A DNA stretch of 64,000 bases from Mycolicibacterium anyangense (GTDB lineage Bacteria; Actinomycetota; Actinomycetes; Mycobacteriales; Mycobacteriaceae), in NCBI RefSeq assembly GCF_010731855.1, contig NZ_AP022620.1, forward strand, positions 4,836,001-4,900,000. The letters are read 5' to 3'. Each line of letters starts with the position of its first letter. Within the stretch, counting starts at the first letter, position 1. This document shows, piece by piece, positions 51,763-62,087 of the stretch. The notes under the pieces were generated by a model. It saw only the letters and a program-made list of their open reading frames with translations, did no database searches and was not told the origin of the DNA. Both the position numbers and the translations under genes were made by a program.

Positions 51763-52682
51763 CAGATCGGAAACCTCACTTCGGTCAGCTCTTCGGACAC
51801 CGACCACAGTCGGCGCTGCAGGTCGAGATCGTGGGAGCGGGTGCTGGATTGCACGACGACGGGGTAGCCGCGACGTTCGCCGGTCCCGTCCGGGCCGTAG
51901 TACTGGCCGCCCCGGACATCCGGATCGGTGGCCGCCCGCAGCAGGGTCAGCGCACCCATCGCGGCGCTCTGCAGGATCAGCGGGCCGATGAACCGGGTGG
52001 CCGGCTGCAGGATCGACGGCAGGTTGCGGCCCAGCTCGGTGTAGGAGACGCCCGGGTGGGCCGCCACCGCGATGGTGCCCGCGGCGGCCTGGCCGAGCCG
52101 GCGCTGCAGTTCATAGGTGAACAGCAGATTGGCCAGCTTGGAGCGGGCATAGGCCGGGATGCGGCTGTAGCGGCGGGCGGACTGCAGGTCATCGAAGTCG
52201 ATGTCGGCCAGCGTGCCGTGGGCCAGGCTGGACACCGTCACGATGCGCGAACCCGGCACGGGCAGCAGGGTGTCGAGCAGCAGGCCGGTGAGCGCGAAGT
52301 GCCCCAGGTGGTTGGTGCCGAACTGCAGCTCGAAGCCGTCGCGGGTGGTCTGCTTGGACGTCCAGGCCACGCCACCGTTGTTGATCAGCAGATCGATGCG
52401 CGGATACTCCGAGCGCAGTGCCTCGGCCGCGGCCCGGATGGACTCCAGCGAGGCCAGGTCCAGCTGCTGCAGGCTCACCTTGGCAGCGGGTACGGTCGCC
52501 AAGATCTGCTCCCTGGCAGCGCGGCCCTTGTCGAGATTGCGCACCGCCATCACGACTTTCGCGCCCCGGCCGGCGAGCACGATGGCTGTCTGGAAGCCGA
52601 TCCCACTGTTGGCGCCGGTGATCACGGCGACGCGCCCGTGCTGCGGGGAAACGTCGGCCGCGGTCCACCTGCTGCCGGTCAT
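51762..52682 (-). CDS. SDR oxidoreductase, retinol-dehydrogenase-like (Rv0439c homolog)
   Basis: A 306-residue short-chain dehydrogenase. The cofactor site is VITGANSGIGFQTAIVLAGRG and the Arg in MAVRNLDKGRAA predicts NADP. LLINNGGVAW, TVSSLAHG (Ser) and YARSKLANLLF (Tyr, Lys) complete the active site. Family members resemble retinol dehydrogenases and WW-domain oxidoreductases; the substrate is probably a lipid or alcohol. A closely similar paralog lies at 55843-56742. ATG 52682 follows TATCGT at seven bases and leads the operon SDR-moeA2. Confidence 0.88.
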   Translation of the reverse strand: MTGSRWTAADVSPQHGRVAVITGANSGIGFQTAIVLAGRGAKVVMAVRNLDKGRAAREQILATVPAAKVSLQQLDLASLESIRAAAEALRSEYPRIDLLINNGGVAWTSKQTTRDGFELQFGTNHLGHFALTGLLLDTLLPVPGSRIVTVSSLAHGTLADIDFDDLQSARRYSRIPAYARSKLANLLFTYELQRRLGQAAAGTIAVAAHPGVSYTELGRNLPSILQPATRFIGPLILQSAAMGALTLLRAATDPDVRGGQYYGPDGTGERRGYPVVVQSSTRSHDLDLQRRLWSVSEELTEVRFPI

Positions 52683-52689
52683 GTGTCAG

Positions 52690-52695
52690 ACGATA
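52690..52695 (-). promoter_or_regulatory. -10 box for SDR-moeA2, leaderless
   Basis: TATCGT on the minus strand, seven bases before ATG 52682. Confidence 0.6.
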
Positions 52696-52729
52696 CGGCG
52701 GCCCAACTTGCGTCCATGCCGCGGCCGTT

Positions 52730-52735
52730 TACTGT
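52730..52735 (+). promoter_or_regulatory. -10 box for the HAD phosphatase, leaderless
   Basis: TACTGT with seven bases to ATG 52743. Confidence 0.6.
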
Positions 52736-52742
52736 TCGCGGT

Positions 52743-53558
52743 ATGGCGATCGGTGGTGTGTTGTTCGACATCGACGGCGTGCTGGTCACATCCTGGGAGC
52801 CGACCCCAGGTGCGGCCGAGACGCTGGCGGTGCTCACCGAGCACCAGATCGCGCGGTCCTTCCTGACCAACACCACCACGCGTACCCGTCAGCAGATCGC
52901 CGCGGCGCTGTGTACGGCGGGGATGAACGTGCGACCCGACGAAGTGATCACCGCGGCGGTGCTGACCGCCGACTATGTGCGGTCGAACTATCCGGACGCG
53001 CGCTGCTTCCTGGTGAACGACGGCCAGATCACCGATGACATGCCGGGCATCGAGATCGTCGACTCGGTGGTCTATGACGACGGAGCCGATCCCGGCACAC
53101 CGGATGTCATCATCCTCGGCGGAGCCGGTCCCGAATACAACCATCGCACGCTGTCGCGCGTCTACGAATGGATGACCCAGGGCGTGCCCGTGGTGGCCAT
53201 GCACCGCAGCACCGCGTGGGAGACCACCGATGGACTGCGCGTCGATACCGGGATGTATCTGATCGGGTTGGAGCAGGCGAGTGGCCGCAAGGCGATGGCG
53301 GTCGGTAAGCCGGCACCGGCCGGGTTCCTGGCGGCAGCGACGCGACTCGGAGTGGACCCCGACGAGATGTACATGGTCGGCGACGACCTCAACAACGACG
53401 TGCTGGCCGCCCAGGTGGTCGGGATGACCGGCGTGCTGGTGCGCACCGGAAAGTTCCGCCAGGTCACGTTGGATCGTTGGGCGGCAGACGAATTCGCGAT
53501 GCAGCCCAATTATGTGCTGGACTCGGTGGCGGACCTTCCCGAGCTGTTGGGTCTCTAG
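52743..53558 (+). CDS. HAD-superfamily phosphatase, NagD-like class IIA
   Basis: A 271-residue phosphatase. Motif I is VLFDIDGVLVT (two Asp), motif II is FLTNTTTRTR (Thr), motif III Lys lies in VGKPAPAGFL and motif IV is YMVGDDLNNDVLAA (Asp pair). The cap between motifs II and III is of the NagD/LHPP type. Members hydrolyse small phosphoesters such as nucleotide or sugar phosphates. ATG 52743 is seven bases from a -10 box. Its TAG stop shares the CTAG with the convergent helicase. Confidence 0.88.
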   Translation: MAIGGVLFDIDGVLVTSWEPTPGAAETLAVLTEHQIARSFLTNTTTRTRQQIAAALCTAGMNVRPDEVITAAVLTADYVRSNYPDARCFLVNDGQITDDMPGIEIVDSVVYDDGADPGTPDVIILGGAGPEYNHRTLSRVYEWMTQGVPVVAMHRSTAWETTDGLRVDTGMYLIGLEQASGRKAMAVGKPAPAGFLAAATRLGVDPDEMYMVGDDLNNDVLAAQVVGMTGVLVRTGKFRQVTLDRWAADEFAMQPNYVLDSVADLPELLGL

Positions 53559-55252
53559 CCCGGACGCGCGGTGAGGCCGCGTACAGCTTCGATGCGCGCC
53601 TTGAGCTGATCGCGGGTGGCTGCCGCTACTGGCGGCCCGCCGCAGATCTGCCGCAGTTCGTTGTGAATCTGCCCGTGCGTCTTGCCGGTTCGGTGGTGGG
53701 CCAGCGATACCAGGGTGTTGAGCTCGCGACGTAGATCTCTCAGCTGGCCGTGCGTTGACGGCCGGGGCACCTCACCGCTGGCAGTGCGCTTGGTCAGTTG
53801 TTCTTCTTGCCTGCGCCGCAACAGATCTCGCATCGACTCGGCGTCGAGCAGGCCGGGGATGCCGAGATAGTCGGCCTCCTCCTCGCTACCCGCCGGGGTC
53901 GCGGTGCCGAATGACGAGCCGTCGAAGATCACCTGATCCAGTTCGGCGTCGGCGCCGAGGTACTCGATCTTGTTCTCGTTCTCGTCGGGCTCGTCGCGCT
54001 TCTGCGCCGCCAGTTCGGCATCGAGCGGATCGCCCTCGGTCTCGCGGTGCGGTTTGCCCAACACATGGTTGCGCTGGGCTTCCATCTCGGAGGCCAGCAG
54101 CAGCAGGTTGGGCACTGAGGGCAGGAAGATGCACGCCGTCTCGCCGGGGCGCCGCGAGCGCACGAACCGGCCGATCGCCTGGGCGAAGAACAGCGGGGTC
54201 GACGCGCTGGTGGCGTAGACGCCGACCGCCAGCCGGGGCACGTCGACCCCTTCGGAGACCATGCGCACGGCCACCATCCAGCGCGACGTCGCGGCCGAGA
54301 ACTGGGAGATGCGGTCGGACGCGCCCGGGTCGTCGGAGAGCACCACGGTCGGGGCCTCACCGGTGATCTTGAGCAGCAGGTCGGCATACGCCCGGGCGGC
54401 GGTCTGATCCGAGGCGATGATCATGCCGCCGGCGTCGGGGACATGCTGCCGCAGACCGCGCAGCCGGGTGTCGGCGGCGGCGATCACCGCGGGCATCCAC
54501 TCGCCGGCCGGGTTGAGTGCCGTCTTCCAGGCCCGCGCCGTCTGCTCGGCGGTCAGCGGTTCGCCGAGGCGTGCCGCGTGTTCCTCGCCGGCGCTGTCGC
54601 GCCACCGCGCCTCGCCGGAATAGGCCATGAACATCACCGGCCGGACCACCCCGTCGGCCAGCGCCTCGGAGTAGCCGTAGACGTGGTCGGCCTGCGAGCG
54701 GGCGAACCCGTCGGGCCCGACCTCGTAGTTGACGAAGGGGATGGCGCTGTCGTCGCTGCGGAACGGCGTACCGGTCAACGCGAGCCGGCGGGTGGCGTCG
54801 TCGAACGCCTCGCGCATGGCGTCGCCCCAGCTCTTGGCATCACCGCCGTGGTGGATCTCGTCGAAGACGACGAGGGTCCTGCGGTTCTCGGTGCGCACCC
54901 GGTGCCGGGTGGGGTGGCTGGCCACCTGGGCGTAGGTGACCACGACGCCGTGGTAGTCGCTGGAGGTCTGCGAGTTGGAGTTGGAGAACTTGGGGTCCAG
55001 CGCGATGCCATGTCGCGCCGCCGCCTGCGCCCACTGGATTTTCAGGTGCTCGGTGGGCACCACGATGGTGACCGTCTCGACGGTGCCCTCGGCCAGCAGT
55101 TCGGCGACGATACGCAGGGCGAAGGTGGTTTTTCCGGCGCCCGGAGTGGCGACCGCCAGGAAGTCGCGCGGCTTGGCGGTGAGGTATTTCACCATCGCTC
55201 GCCGCTGCCAGCCCCGCAAAGCCTGGGTGCTGGGCGCATCCTCTGCCCGCAC
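53555..55252 (-). CDS. Superfamily 2 DEAD/DEAH helicase (XPB/restriction-like)
   Basis: A 565-residue SF2 helicase. Motif I is VATPGAGKTTFALR, Ia is IVVPTEHLKIQW, II is VVFDEIHHG (DEIH), III is ALTGTPFRS, V is RMVSEGVDVPRLAVGV and VI is QAIGRFVRSRRPGE. The C-terminal ~170 residues carry acidic and coiled parts (DEPDENENKIEYL, MRDLLRRRQEEQLTKR). It probably works on damaged or foreign DNA, or in transcription-linked repair. GTG 55252 is preferred because AAGGAG lies eight bases upstream and QALRGWQRRAM begins the conserved region. TAGAGT at 55281-55286 is a likely -10. Confidence 0.85.
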   Translation of the reverse strand: MRAEDAPSTQALRGWQRRAMVKYLTAKPRDFLAVATPGAGKTTFALRIVAELLAEGTVETVTIVVPTEHLKIQWAQAAARHGIALDPKFSNSNSQTSSDYHGVVVTYAQVASHPTRHRVRTENRRTLVVFDEIHHGGDAKSWGDAMREAFDDATRRLALTGTPFRSDDSAIPFVNYEVGPDGFARSQADHVYGYSEALADGVVRPVMFMAYSGEARWRDSAGEEHAARLGEPLTAEQTARAWKTALNPAGEWMPAVIAAADTRLRGLRQHVPDAGGMIIASDQTAARAYADLLLKITGEAPTVVLSDDPGASDRISQFSAATSRWMVAVRMVSEGVDVPRLAVGVYATSASTPLFFAQAIGRFVRSRRPGETACIFLPSVPNLLLLASEMEAQRNHVLGKPHRETEGDPLDAELAAQKRDEPDENENKIEYLGADAELDQVIFDGSSFGTATPAGSEEEADYLGIPGLLDAESMRDLLRRRQEEQLTKRTASGEVPRPSTHGQLRDLRRELNTLVSLAHHRTGKTHGQIHNELRQICGGPPVAAATRDQLKARIEAVRGLTARPG

Positions 55253-55280
55253 CCGTGGGACTCCTTCCTGACCGAGATGG

Positions 55281-55286
55281 ACTCTA
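55281..55286 (-). promoter_or_regulatory. -10 box for the helicase, with a short leader
   Basis: TAGAGT on the minus strand, giving a leader of about 20 bases that contains AAGGAG before GTG 55252. Confidence 0.5.
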
Positions 55287-55327
55287 GTGCAAGCGGATCC
55301 GCCCACGCACCTCGATGCGGCGTGTCG

Positions 55328-55846
55328 TCAGACGAAGAAGTTGTCGTGGCGGATGAAGAATTCGCGGCGCTCGTCGTCGGACAGTTCGCCGAGGGTGGCC
55401 AGACCCTCGAAGTAGAACTCCCGGGGTGCTCCGGGAGCAAACAACATCAGCATCGAGGCCGGCTCGTCAGCTTCGTTGCGGAAGCCGTGGATGCCGCCGG
55501 GCGGGACGTAGAGGAAGTCAGTGGCCGCACCGTCGGTCCATTCCGTCCCGTTGTACAGCGAGATGGTGCCCGACAGGACGAAGAACGCCTCGGACATCGC
55601 CCGGTGGAAGTGTGGCCCAGGGCCGCCGCCGCGGGGCGCGATCTCGACGCGGTACAGGCCGTAGTCGCCGTTGGTGGCCTGCTGGTCGGCGAGATAGTGG
55701 TATTTCACCAAGCCGAATGCGTCATAGTCCGCCGGTTCGTCGCCGCGCCGCAGCCGGGCGCTGACTTCCGGTTCCTCGGCGGTGTAGCGCGGGGGCGGGT
55801 AGGGCGGCACGATCAGCGACACCCCACCCAGTTTGCCCGCCCTCAC
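55328..55846 (-). CDS. Cupin-domain protein
   Basis: A 172-residue single cupin. Motif 1 is GPGPHFHRAMSEAFFVLSG with two His and a Glu, and motif 2 is PPGGIHGFRN with a His. These are the usual metal ligands. It might be a dioxygenase, isomerase or ligand sensor. The GTG at 55846 overlaps the stop of the upstream SDR (GTGA), so the two form an operon facing the TetR gene. This suggests a shared regulated pathway. Confidence 0.8.
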   Translation of the reverse strand: MRAGKLGGVSLIVPPYPPPRYTAEEPEVSARLRRGDEPADYDAFGLVKYHYLADQQATNGDYGLYRVEIAPRGGGPGPHFHRAMSEAFFVLSGTISLYNGTEWTDGAATDFLYVPPGGIHGFRNEADEPASMLMLFAPGAPREFYFEGLATLGELSDDERREFFIRHDNFFV

Positions 55847-56742
55847 ACTCCGAAGACCACTCCCGTCAGCTCCTCCGAGACCGACCAGAGGCGGCGTTGG
55901 GCATCGACGTCATGAGAGGCCGCGCTGGAGCCGACCACCTTCGGGTAGCCGCGTAGTTCGCCAAGCCCGTCGGGCCCGTAATACTGGCCGCCGATGACGC
56001 CGGGGTCGGTGGCTGCCCGCAGGGTCGGCAGGGCTCCCATGTCGGTGCTCTGCTCCAGGGCCCGGAACGCCGCACGGACGGCTGGTGGCACGTGGCGCGA
56101 CAACTCGGAATTGGATCCGCCGGGGTGTGCTGCGGTGGCGATGGCCTGGCTCCCCGTCAGGCGCCGCTGAAGTTCGTAGGTGAACAACAGGTTGGCCAAC
56201 TTCGACTGCCCGTAGGCGGCCACCGGGCGGTAGCTGCGGTCGGACTGCAGATCGTCGAAGTGAATGCCGCGGCGCGCGAACCGGTGCCCCTGGCTGCTGA
56301 CGGTCACGACGCGCGAGCCCGGCGTCTGGAGCAGCGTGTCGAGGAGTAGCCCGGTGAGGGCGAAGTGGCCCAGGTGGTTGGTGCCGAATTGCAGCTCGAA
56401 GCCGTCCTGGGTGGTCTGTTTCGGGGTCATCATCACCCCGGCGTTGTTGATCAGCAGGTCGATACGGTCGTAGTCGGTGCCGAGCTGCTCGGCAGCGGCG
56501 CGGACCGAGGCCAGCGAGGTCAGGTCGAGTTTTTGGACGGTGACCTCGGCGCCGGGAGTGCGCCGTCCGATCAGGTCGGCGGCGGCCTGGCCCTTGTCGA
56601 GATTGCGCACCGCGAGCACGATGCGGGCGCCGTGGGCGGCCAGGGCGCGGGCGGTCTCATAGCCCAGGCCGGTGTTGGCTCCGGTGATCACGGCGGTGCG
56701 GCCGGTCTGGTCGGGAATATCGGCGGCTGTCCACTTGCTCAT
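55843..56742 (-). CDS. SDR oxidoreductase, paralog of the moeA2-linked SDR
   Basis: A 299-residue short-chain dehydrogenase. It has VITGANTGLGYETARALAAHG, VLAVRNLDKGQAA, LLINNAGVMMTP, VTVSSQGHRFA (Ser) and YGQSKLANLLF (Tyr, Lys). It closely resembles the SDR at 51762-52682, including the C-terminal QRRLWSVSEELTG, so the two are recent paralogs 3 kb apart. ATG 56742 has AGGAG upstream; the frame extends to 56766 with a weaker start. Divergent from a TetR regulator, which probably controls it and the cupin. Confidence 0.87.
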   Translation of the reverse strand: MSKWTAADIPDQTGRTAVITGANTGLGYETARALAAHGARIVLAVRNLDKGQAAADLIGRRTPGAEVTVQKLDLTSLASVRAAAEQLGTDYDRIDLLINNAGVMMTPKQTTQDGFELQFGTNHLGHFALTGLLLDTLLQTPGSRVVTVSSQGHRFARRGIHFDDLQSDRSYRPVAAYGQSKLANLLFTYELQRRLTGSQAIATAAHPGGSNSELSRHVPPAVRAAFRALEQSTDMGALPTLRAATDPGVIGGQYYGPDGLGELRGYPKVVGSSAASHDVDAQRRLWSVSEELTGVVFGV

Positions 56743-56839
56743 GCGGTCTCCTACGATGGGGATCAAACGGGGCAGGCGCTCCGGATGCTTCAGTTATACG
56801 GAACGCGCGCCCCGGTTATCTATTCCCCGAGGTGGTGAG

Positions 56840-57394
56840 ATGTCCAAGCCGATGCGGGCCGACGCTACGCGGAATCGCGCGCGCGTGCTCGAGGTCGCCT
56901 ACGAGACGTTCGCCGCCGACGGTCTGGCGGTGCCCATCGACGAGATCGCCCGCCGCGCCGGGGTCGGCGCCGGCACCGTCTACCGGCACTTTCCCACCAA
57001 AGAGGCGCTGTACAGCGCTGTCGTCGAACACCGGATTCGCGACGTCGTCGAAGAGGGTCGCGGACTGTTGGCGGGCGGCGATCCCGGCACCGCCTTGTTC
57101 TCGTTCATCCGCTCGATGGTCTTGAGTTGGGGGGCCACCGACCGGGGCCTGAGCGAGGCGCTCTGCGGCGTGGGCATCGACATCAAGGCGGCGATACCCG
57201 AGGCCGAGGACGACTTTCTCGGCCTGCTCGCGGACCTGCTGGCGGCGGCGCAAGCGGCAGGAGTGGTCCGGCCCGACGTCGAAGTGGCTGACGTCAAGGC
57301 TCTCCTGGTGGGTTTGCAGGCCATGCAGGGCTACAACGAGGCCTCGGCCGACCGGCTCGTCGAGGTGGTCCTCGACGGCCTACGCGCAGCGTGA
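56840..57394 (+). CDS. TetR-family transcriptional regulator
   Basis: A 184-residue regulator. The HTH is IDEIARRAGVGAGTVYRHFPTKEALY, preceded by TRNRARVLEVAYETFAADGLAVP. The C-terminal ligand domain is of the TetR_C type with LSEALCGVGIDIKAAIP. It is divergent from the SDR-cupin operon, with about 97 bases between starts, and probably represses that operon in response to a small molecule. I saw no perfect palindrome in the gap, only the AT-richer TTATACGG and GGTTATCTATT segments near 56793-56823. Confidence 0.87.
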   Translation: MSKPMRADATRNRARVLEVAYETFAADGLAVPIDEIARRAGVGAGTVYRHFPTKEALYSAVVEHRIRDVVEEGRGLLAGGDPGTALFSFIRSMVLSWGATDRGLSEALCGVGIDIKAAIPEAEDDFLGLLADLLAAAQAAGVVRPDVEVADVKALLVGLQAMQGYNEASADRLVEVVLDGLRAA

Positions 57395-57400
57395 ACAACC

Positions 57401-57426
57401 TTGCACTCGCCATGGCCGAGTGCTAA
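57401..57426. promoter_or_regulatory. CIRCE operator 1 upstream of groEL2
   Basis: TTGCACTC, nine spacer bases, GAGTGCTAA. This matches the HrcA binding site TTAGCACTC-N9-GAGTGCTAA with one change and one missing base in the left arm. Confidence 0.9.
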
Positions 57427-57434
57427 GAATGACG

Positions 57435-59188
<1,754 letters not shown>

Positions 59189-59202
59189 GTCCCGGTACGA
59201 AG

Positions 59203-59236
59203 AAGCCCCGGTGCGCTCCGCGCACCGGGGCTTTTT
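59203..59236 (+). terminator. Rho-independent terminator of groEL2
   Basis: A perfect 14-base stem, AAGCCCCGGTGCGC and GCGCACCGGGGCTT, with a three-base loop, followed by T residues. It begins 14 bases after the groEL2 stop. Confidence 0.95.
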
Positions 59237-59247
59237 CGCGTGTCCCC

Positions 59248-59303
59248 ACTGTGGGCCTTATGCACAGGTTCAGGCCGAAATCCGTACACGAGGCCCACGC
59301 TCG
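59248..59303. repeat. Left palindromic repeat of nuclease cassette 2
   Basis: A 56-base imperfect palindrome. GTGGGCCTTATGCAC is mirrored by GTACACGAGGCCCAC, with the central part GGTTCAGGCCGAAATCC. It is repeated directly at 60163-60218 with 41 of 56 identical bases and the same length. It starts shortly after the groEL2 terminator. Confidence 0.88.
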
Positions 59304-59329
59304 TCGGGAGGGCTCGTCACTGTCGGCCC

Positions 59330-60157
59330 ATGGAACTCATCATTGGTAGCGCGGCGGTGCGCCGTGGCGACATCACTCGACGCGGGCTCGCCCGCCATTA
59401 CCTGCCCGTCTTTCGCGATGTGTATCTGCGGCGCGATGTCCAGATGACAGCACAACTCCGCGCACGTGCTGTGTGGCTGTCCACCGGCGCCACGGTGTGC
59501 GGTCTCACGGCCGCCGCCGCTCTGGGGACCAAGTGGCTCGATCCGTCGGTGCCGGTGGAAATCCTTCGCGCGGACCGCCATGCCGCAGCGGGCATGGTCG
59601 TCCGGTCATGGACTGTGCTGCCCGACGAAGTGTGTCTGGTCGCGAGCATCCGAGCCACCACGCCCGCTCGGACGGCATTCGATATCGGGCGGCTACTTCC
59701 GCAACCTGTACCGATCCTTGACGCACTGTTGAATGCCACCGGAGTGTCGGTAGCCGACGTCGCTGAACTCGCTCGTCGGCACCCGGGGAGCCGTGGCGTC
59801 GCGAAACTTCGGAGTGCACTTGAGCGGGTCGACGGTGGCGCCGAATCACCGCAAGAAAGCAAGCTGCGGCTCATCCTGGTCGATGGCGGACTGCCGGTAC
59901 CAGAAACGCAGATAATGTTCCGCGATCTGCGTGTTCGTGTCGATATGGGTTGGCGGGAATGGAAGGTCGCCGTCGAATACGACGGCGTACAGCATTGGAA
60001 CGACAGGCGGCAGCGGTCGTGGGATATCGAGCGGATCGCGCTACTCGAAGCGGCGGGCTGGGCGGTGGTGCGGGTCAGCGCCGAGATGATGGGACGCCCG
60101 CATGTCATCGTCGAGCGTGTTCGCGCCAAACTTCGCGCGGCAGGCTGTCCGGTCTAG
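59330..60157 (+). CDS. DUF559/AbiEi-like nuclease-family protein 2, flanked by palindromes
   Basis: A 275-residue protein with the same plan as 26418-27272. The AbiEi-like N-terminus is ITRRGLARHYLPVFRDVYLRRD, then LTAAAALGTKWLD. A middle part includes ATTPARTAFDIGRLLP. The C-terminal Vsr/DUF559-like part is VRVDMGWREWKVAVEYDGVQ, HWNDRRQRSWDIERI and LLEAAGWAVVRV. VDMGW and VEYDG carry candidate acidic residues. ATG 59330 lies 26 bases after the left palindrome, and the stop lies five bases before the right one. The gene stands alone between groEL2 and an amidohydrolase. Its biochemical role is unknown. Its codon use is less GC-biased than its neighbours. Confidence 0.8.
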   Translation: MELIIGSAAVRRGDITRRGLARHYLPVFRDVYLRRDVQMTAQLRARAVWLSTGATVCGLTAAAALGTKWLDPSVPVEILRADRHAAAGMVVRSWTVLPDEVCLVASIRATTPARTAFDIGRLLPQPVPILDALLNATGVSVADVAELARRHPGSRGVAKLRSALERVDGGAESPQESKLRLILVDGGLPVPETQIMFRDLRVRVDMGWREWKVAVEYDGVQHWNDRRQRSWDIERIALLEAAGWAVVRVSAEMMGRPHVIVERVRAKLRAAGCPV

Positions 60158-60162
60158 CGACG

Positions 60163-60218
60163 ACTGTGGGCCTCATGTACAGATCTCGGCGAATTCCCGT
60201 ACTTAAGGCCCACACTCG
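60163..60218. repeat. Right palindromic repeat of nuclease cassette 2
   Basis: The direct repeat of 59248-59303. GTGGGCCTCATGTAC pairs with GTACTTAAGGCCCAC at 13 of 15 positions around AGATCTCGGCGAATTCCC. The remaining ~100 bases to 60321 show no gene. Confidence 0.88.
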
Positions 60219-60321
60219 GGAGGCGCCCCGGGCTACAGGGGCGAAGCCCTCTTTCCCGCTGGGTGCTACTTCCGCTGCTCGCCGCTCGACAGCCTGCGCT
60301 CCAGCACGACATCTCACGACG

Positions 60322-62046
60322 TCATGACACCGGCGCGGGACGACGGCCGCGGACCAGCTTCCCCGGTCGGGCCGCCGTCGGCACCCCGTTCTCGGAGATC
60401 ACCTCGCCGGACACGATCGTCGCGACGTAGCCCTCGGCGGTCTGGTCCAGACGGCGTCCGCCCGCGGGCAGGTCATGGACCACCGTCGGCTTGTGCAAAG
60501 TCAGCGCGTCCTGGTCGATGACGTTCAGATCCGCCTTGTAGCCCACGGCAATTCGGCCACGATCGGCTAGCCCCGCCACCCGCGCCGGCACCGAGGTCAG
60601 TTCACGAACGGCGGCCGCCAGACTGATCCTGCCCGACGGCCGGTCCCGCACCCAGTGCGTCAGCAGATAGGTCGGATAGCTTGCGTCGCAGATCATCCCG
60701 TAGTGCGCGCCGCCATCGCCCAGCCCGAGGATGACGTCCTCGCGCGGTAGCAATTCGGCGACGGTATCCAGCGAGTTGTCCCGGAAGTTCGCGAGCGTGA
60801 CCAGGAGCATCGCGTGGCCGTCATCGTCGAGCAGGCGGTCGTAGGCCTCCTCCAACGGGCTCACCCCACGGGCCTGGGCGCGCTCGGCGATCGACTCCGA
60901 GGGGTCGGGCTCGTAGTTCGGCGGCTCACCCAGCGGAAAGATGTAGCTCCACGCCTGCACCGCGAACATCAGCGGATGCCCCGCTCCGGCGGGCGTGTCG
61001 CTCAAAATGCGTTGGCGCACTTCGGGTTTGTGCATCTCAGCGACTCGCTGCTCCAGCGGCAGGTCGGCGATTTCCTGATAGCTGGGATACATCACGAACG
61101 GGTTGCCGCTGAGTTCCAGACCCAGCACCAGTCCGACCGGGCGCGGGAAGATCTGTGCGGTGATGTCGCCGCCGTTGGCGTTGGCCTTCTCCACCATCGT
61201 CAACGCGTCCAGGTAGTACGGCTCGCCGGCGTTGCCGACCGCCAGGGTGAACGTGACCGGCAGCCCCACCTCGGCGGCGACCTCGAACACCGTCCGCAAC
61301 GCCGGCTCGTAATCGCCGGCAACCAGATCGGGCACGAACTGGATCAGGCCGCCACCGGCGTCGTCCACGCCCCGGGCGATCGCCTCGATCTCGGCCTGTG
61401 CCGCGTCATAGCTCGGGATCGGATTGCCGCTCTCGGTCTTGTGGATCGTCAGCCGTGACGAAGCGAACCCGAGGGCTCCCACCTGCACGGCCTCGGCGGC
61501 CAGCTTGCGCATCTGGGCGAGGTCCTCGGGGGTGGCGGGTTCGCGATCGACACCGCGCTGACCCATGACGTACACCCGAAGCGGAGAGTGCGGCAGCAGT
61601 GCTGCGACGTCGATATCACGGTGGCCGGTATCGAGGGCGTCGAGGAATTCCGGGAAGGTCTGCCAGGTCCAGGGCAGGCCGTCGGTCATCACCACGCCGG
61701 GGATGTCTTCGACCCCGGCCATCACGTCGACGAGCACCTCGTGGTCCTCGGCCCGGCACGGCGCGAAGCCCACCCCGCAGTTGCCCATCAGGGCGGTGGT
61801 GACCCCGTGTGATGACGACGGCGAGAGCCGATCCGACCAGATCGCCTGGCCGTCGTAGTGGGTATGCAGGTCGACGAAACCGGGGGTGACGAGCAGTCCG
61901 GTGGCGTCGATCTCGCGCGCGCCCTTTTCCGAGATGTCACCGACGGCGGCGATGACGCCGTCGGTGACGGCAACGTCGCCGTGGAAGGGTTCGCCGCCCA
62001 GACCGTCGACGATGAGTCCGTTGCGGATGACGAGGTCGTAAGTCAT
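60322..62046 (-). CDS. Amidohydrolase, N-acyl-D-amino-acid deacylase-like
   Basis: A 574-residue metal-dependent hydrolase of the D-aminoacylase group. LVTPGFVDLHTHYDGQAIW gives the first two His ligands, and GVTTALMGNCGVGFAP follows as in D-aminoacylases. ILGLGDGGAHYGMICDAS carries the late Asp and His. The C-terminal DLNVIDQDAL and VATIVSGEVISENG rebuild the small beta domain. It may cleave N-acyl amino acids or related amides. ATG 62046 follows TAATCT at seven bases. Divergent from the VOC protein. Confidence 0.88.
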   Translation of the reverse strand: MTYDLVIRNGLIVDGLGGEPFHGDVAVTDGVIAAVGDISEKGAREIDATGLLVTPGFVDLHTHYDGQAIWSDRLSPSSSHGVTTALMGNCGVGFAPCRAEDHEVLVDVMAGVEDIPGVVMTDGLPWTWQTFPEFLDALDTGHRDIDVAALLPHSPLRVYVMGQRGVDREPATPEDLAQMRKLAAEAVQVGALGFASSRLTIHKTESGNPIPSYDAAQAEIEAIARGVDDAGGGLIQFVPDLVAGDYEPALRTVFEVAAEVGLPVTFTLAVGNAGEPYYLDALTMVEKANANGGDITAQIFPRPVGLVLGLELSGNPFVMYPSYQEIADLPLEQRVAEMHKPEVRQRILSDTPAGAGHPLMFAVQAWSYIFPLGEPPNYEPDPSESIAERAQARGVSPLEEAYDRLLDDDGHAMLLVTLANFRDNSLDTVAELLPREDVILGLGDGGAHYGMICDASYPTYLLTHWVRDRPSGRISLAAAVRELTSVPARVAGLADRGRIAVGYKADLNVIDQDALTLHKPTVVHDLPAGGRRLDQTAEGYVATIVSGEVISENGVPTAARPGKLVRGRRPAPVS

Positions 62047-62053
62047 GGTTCCG

Positions 62054-62059
62054 AGATTA
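62054..62059 (-). promoter_or_regulatory. -10 box for the amidohydrolase, leaderless
   Basis: TAATCT on the minus strand, seven bases before ATG 62046. Confidence 0.6.
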
Positions 62060-62087
62060 CGTCGGCTCGGCCTGCATGATGGGTGCT

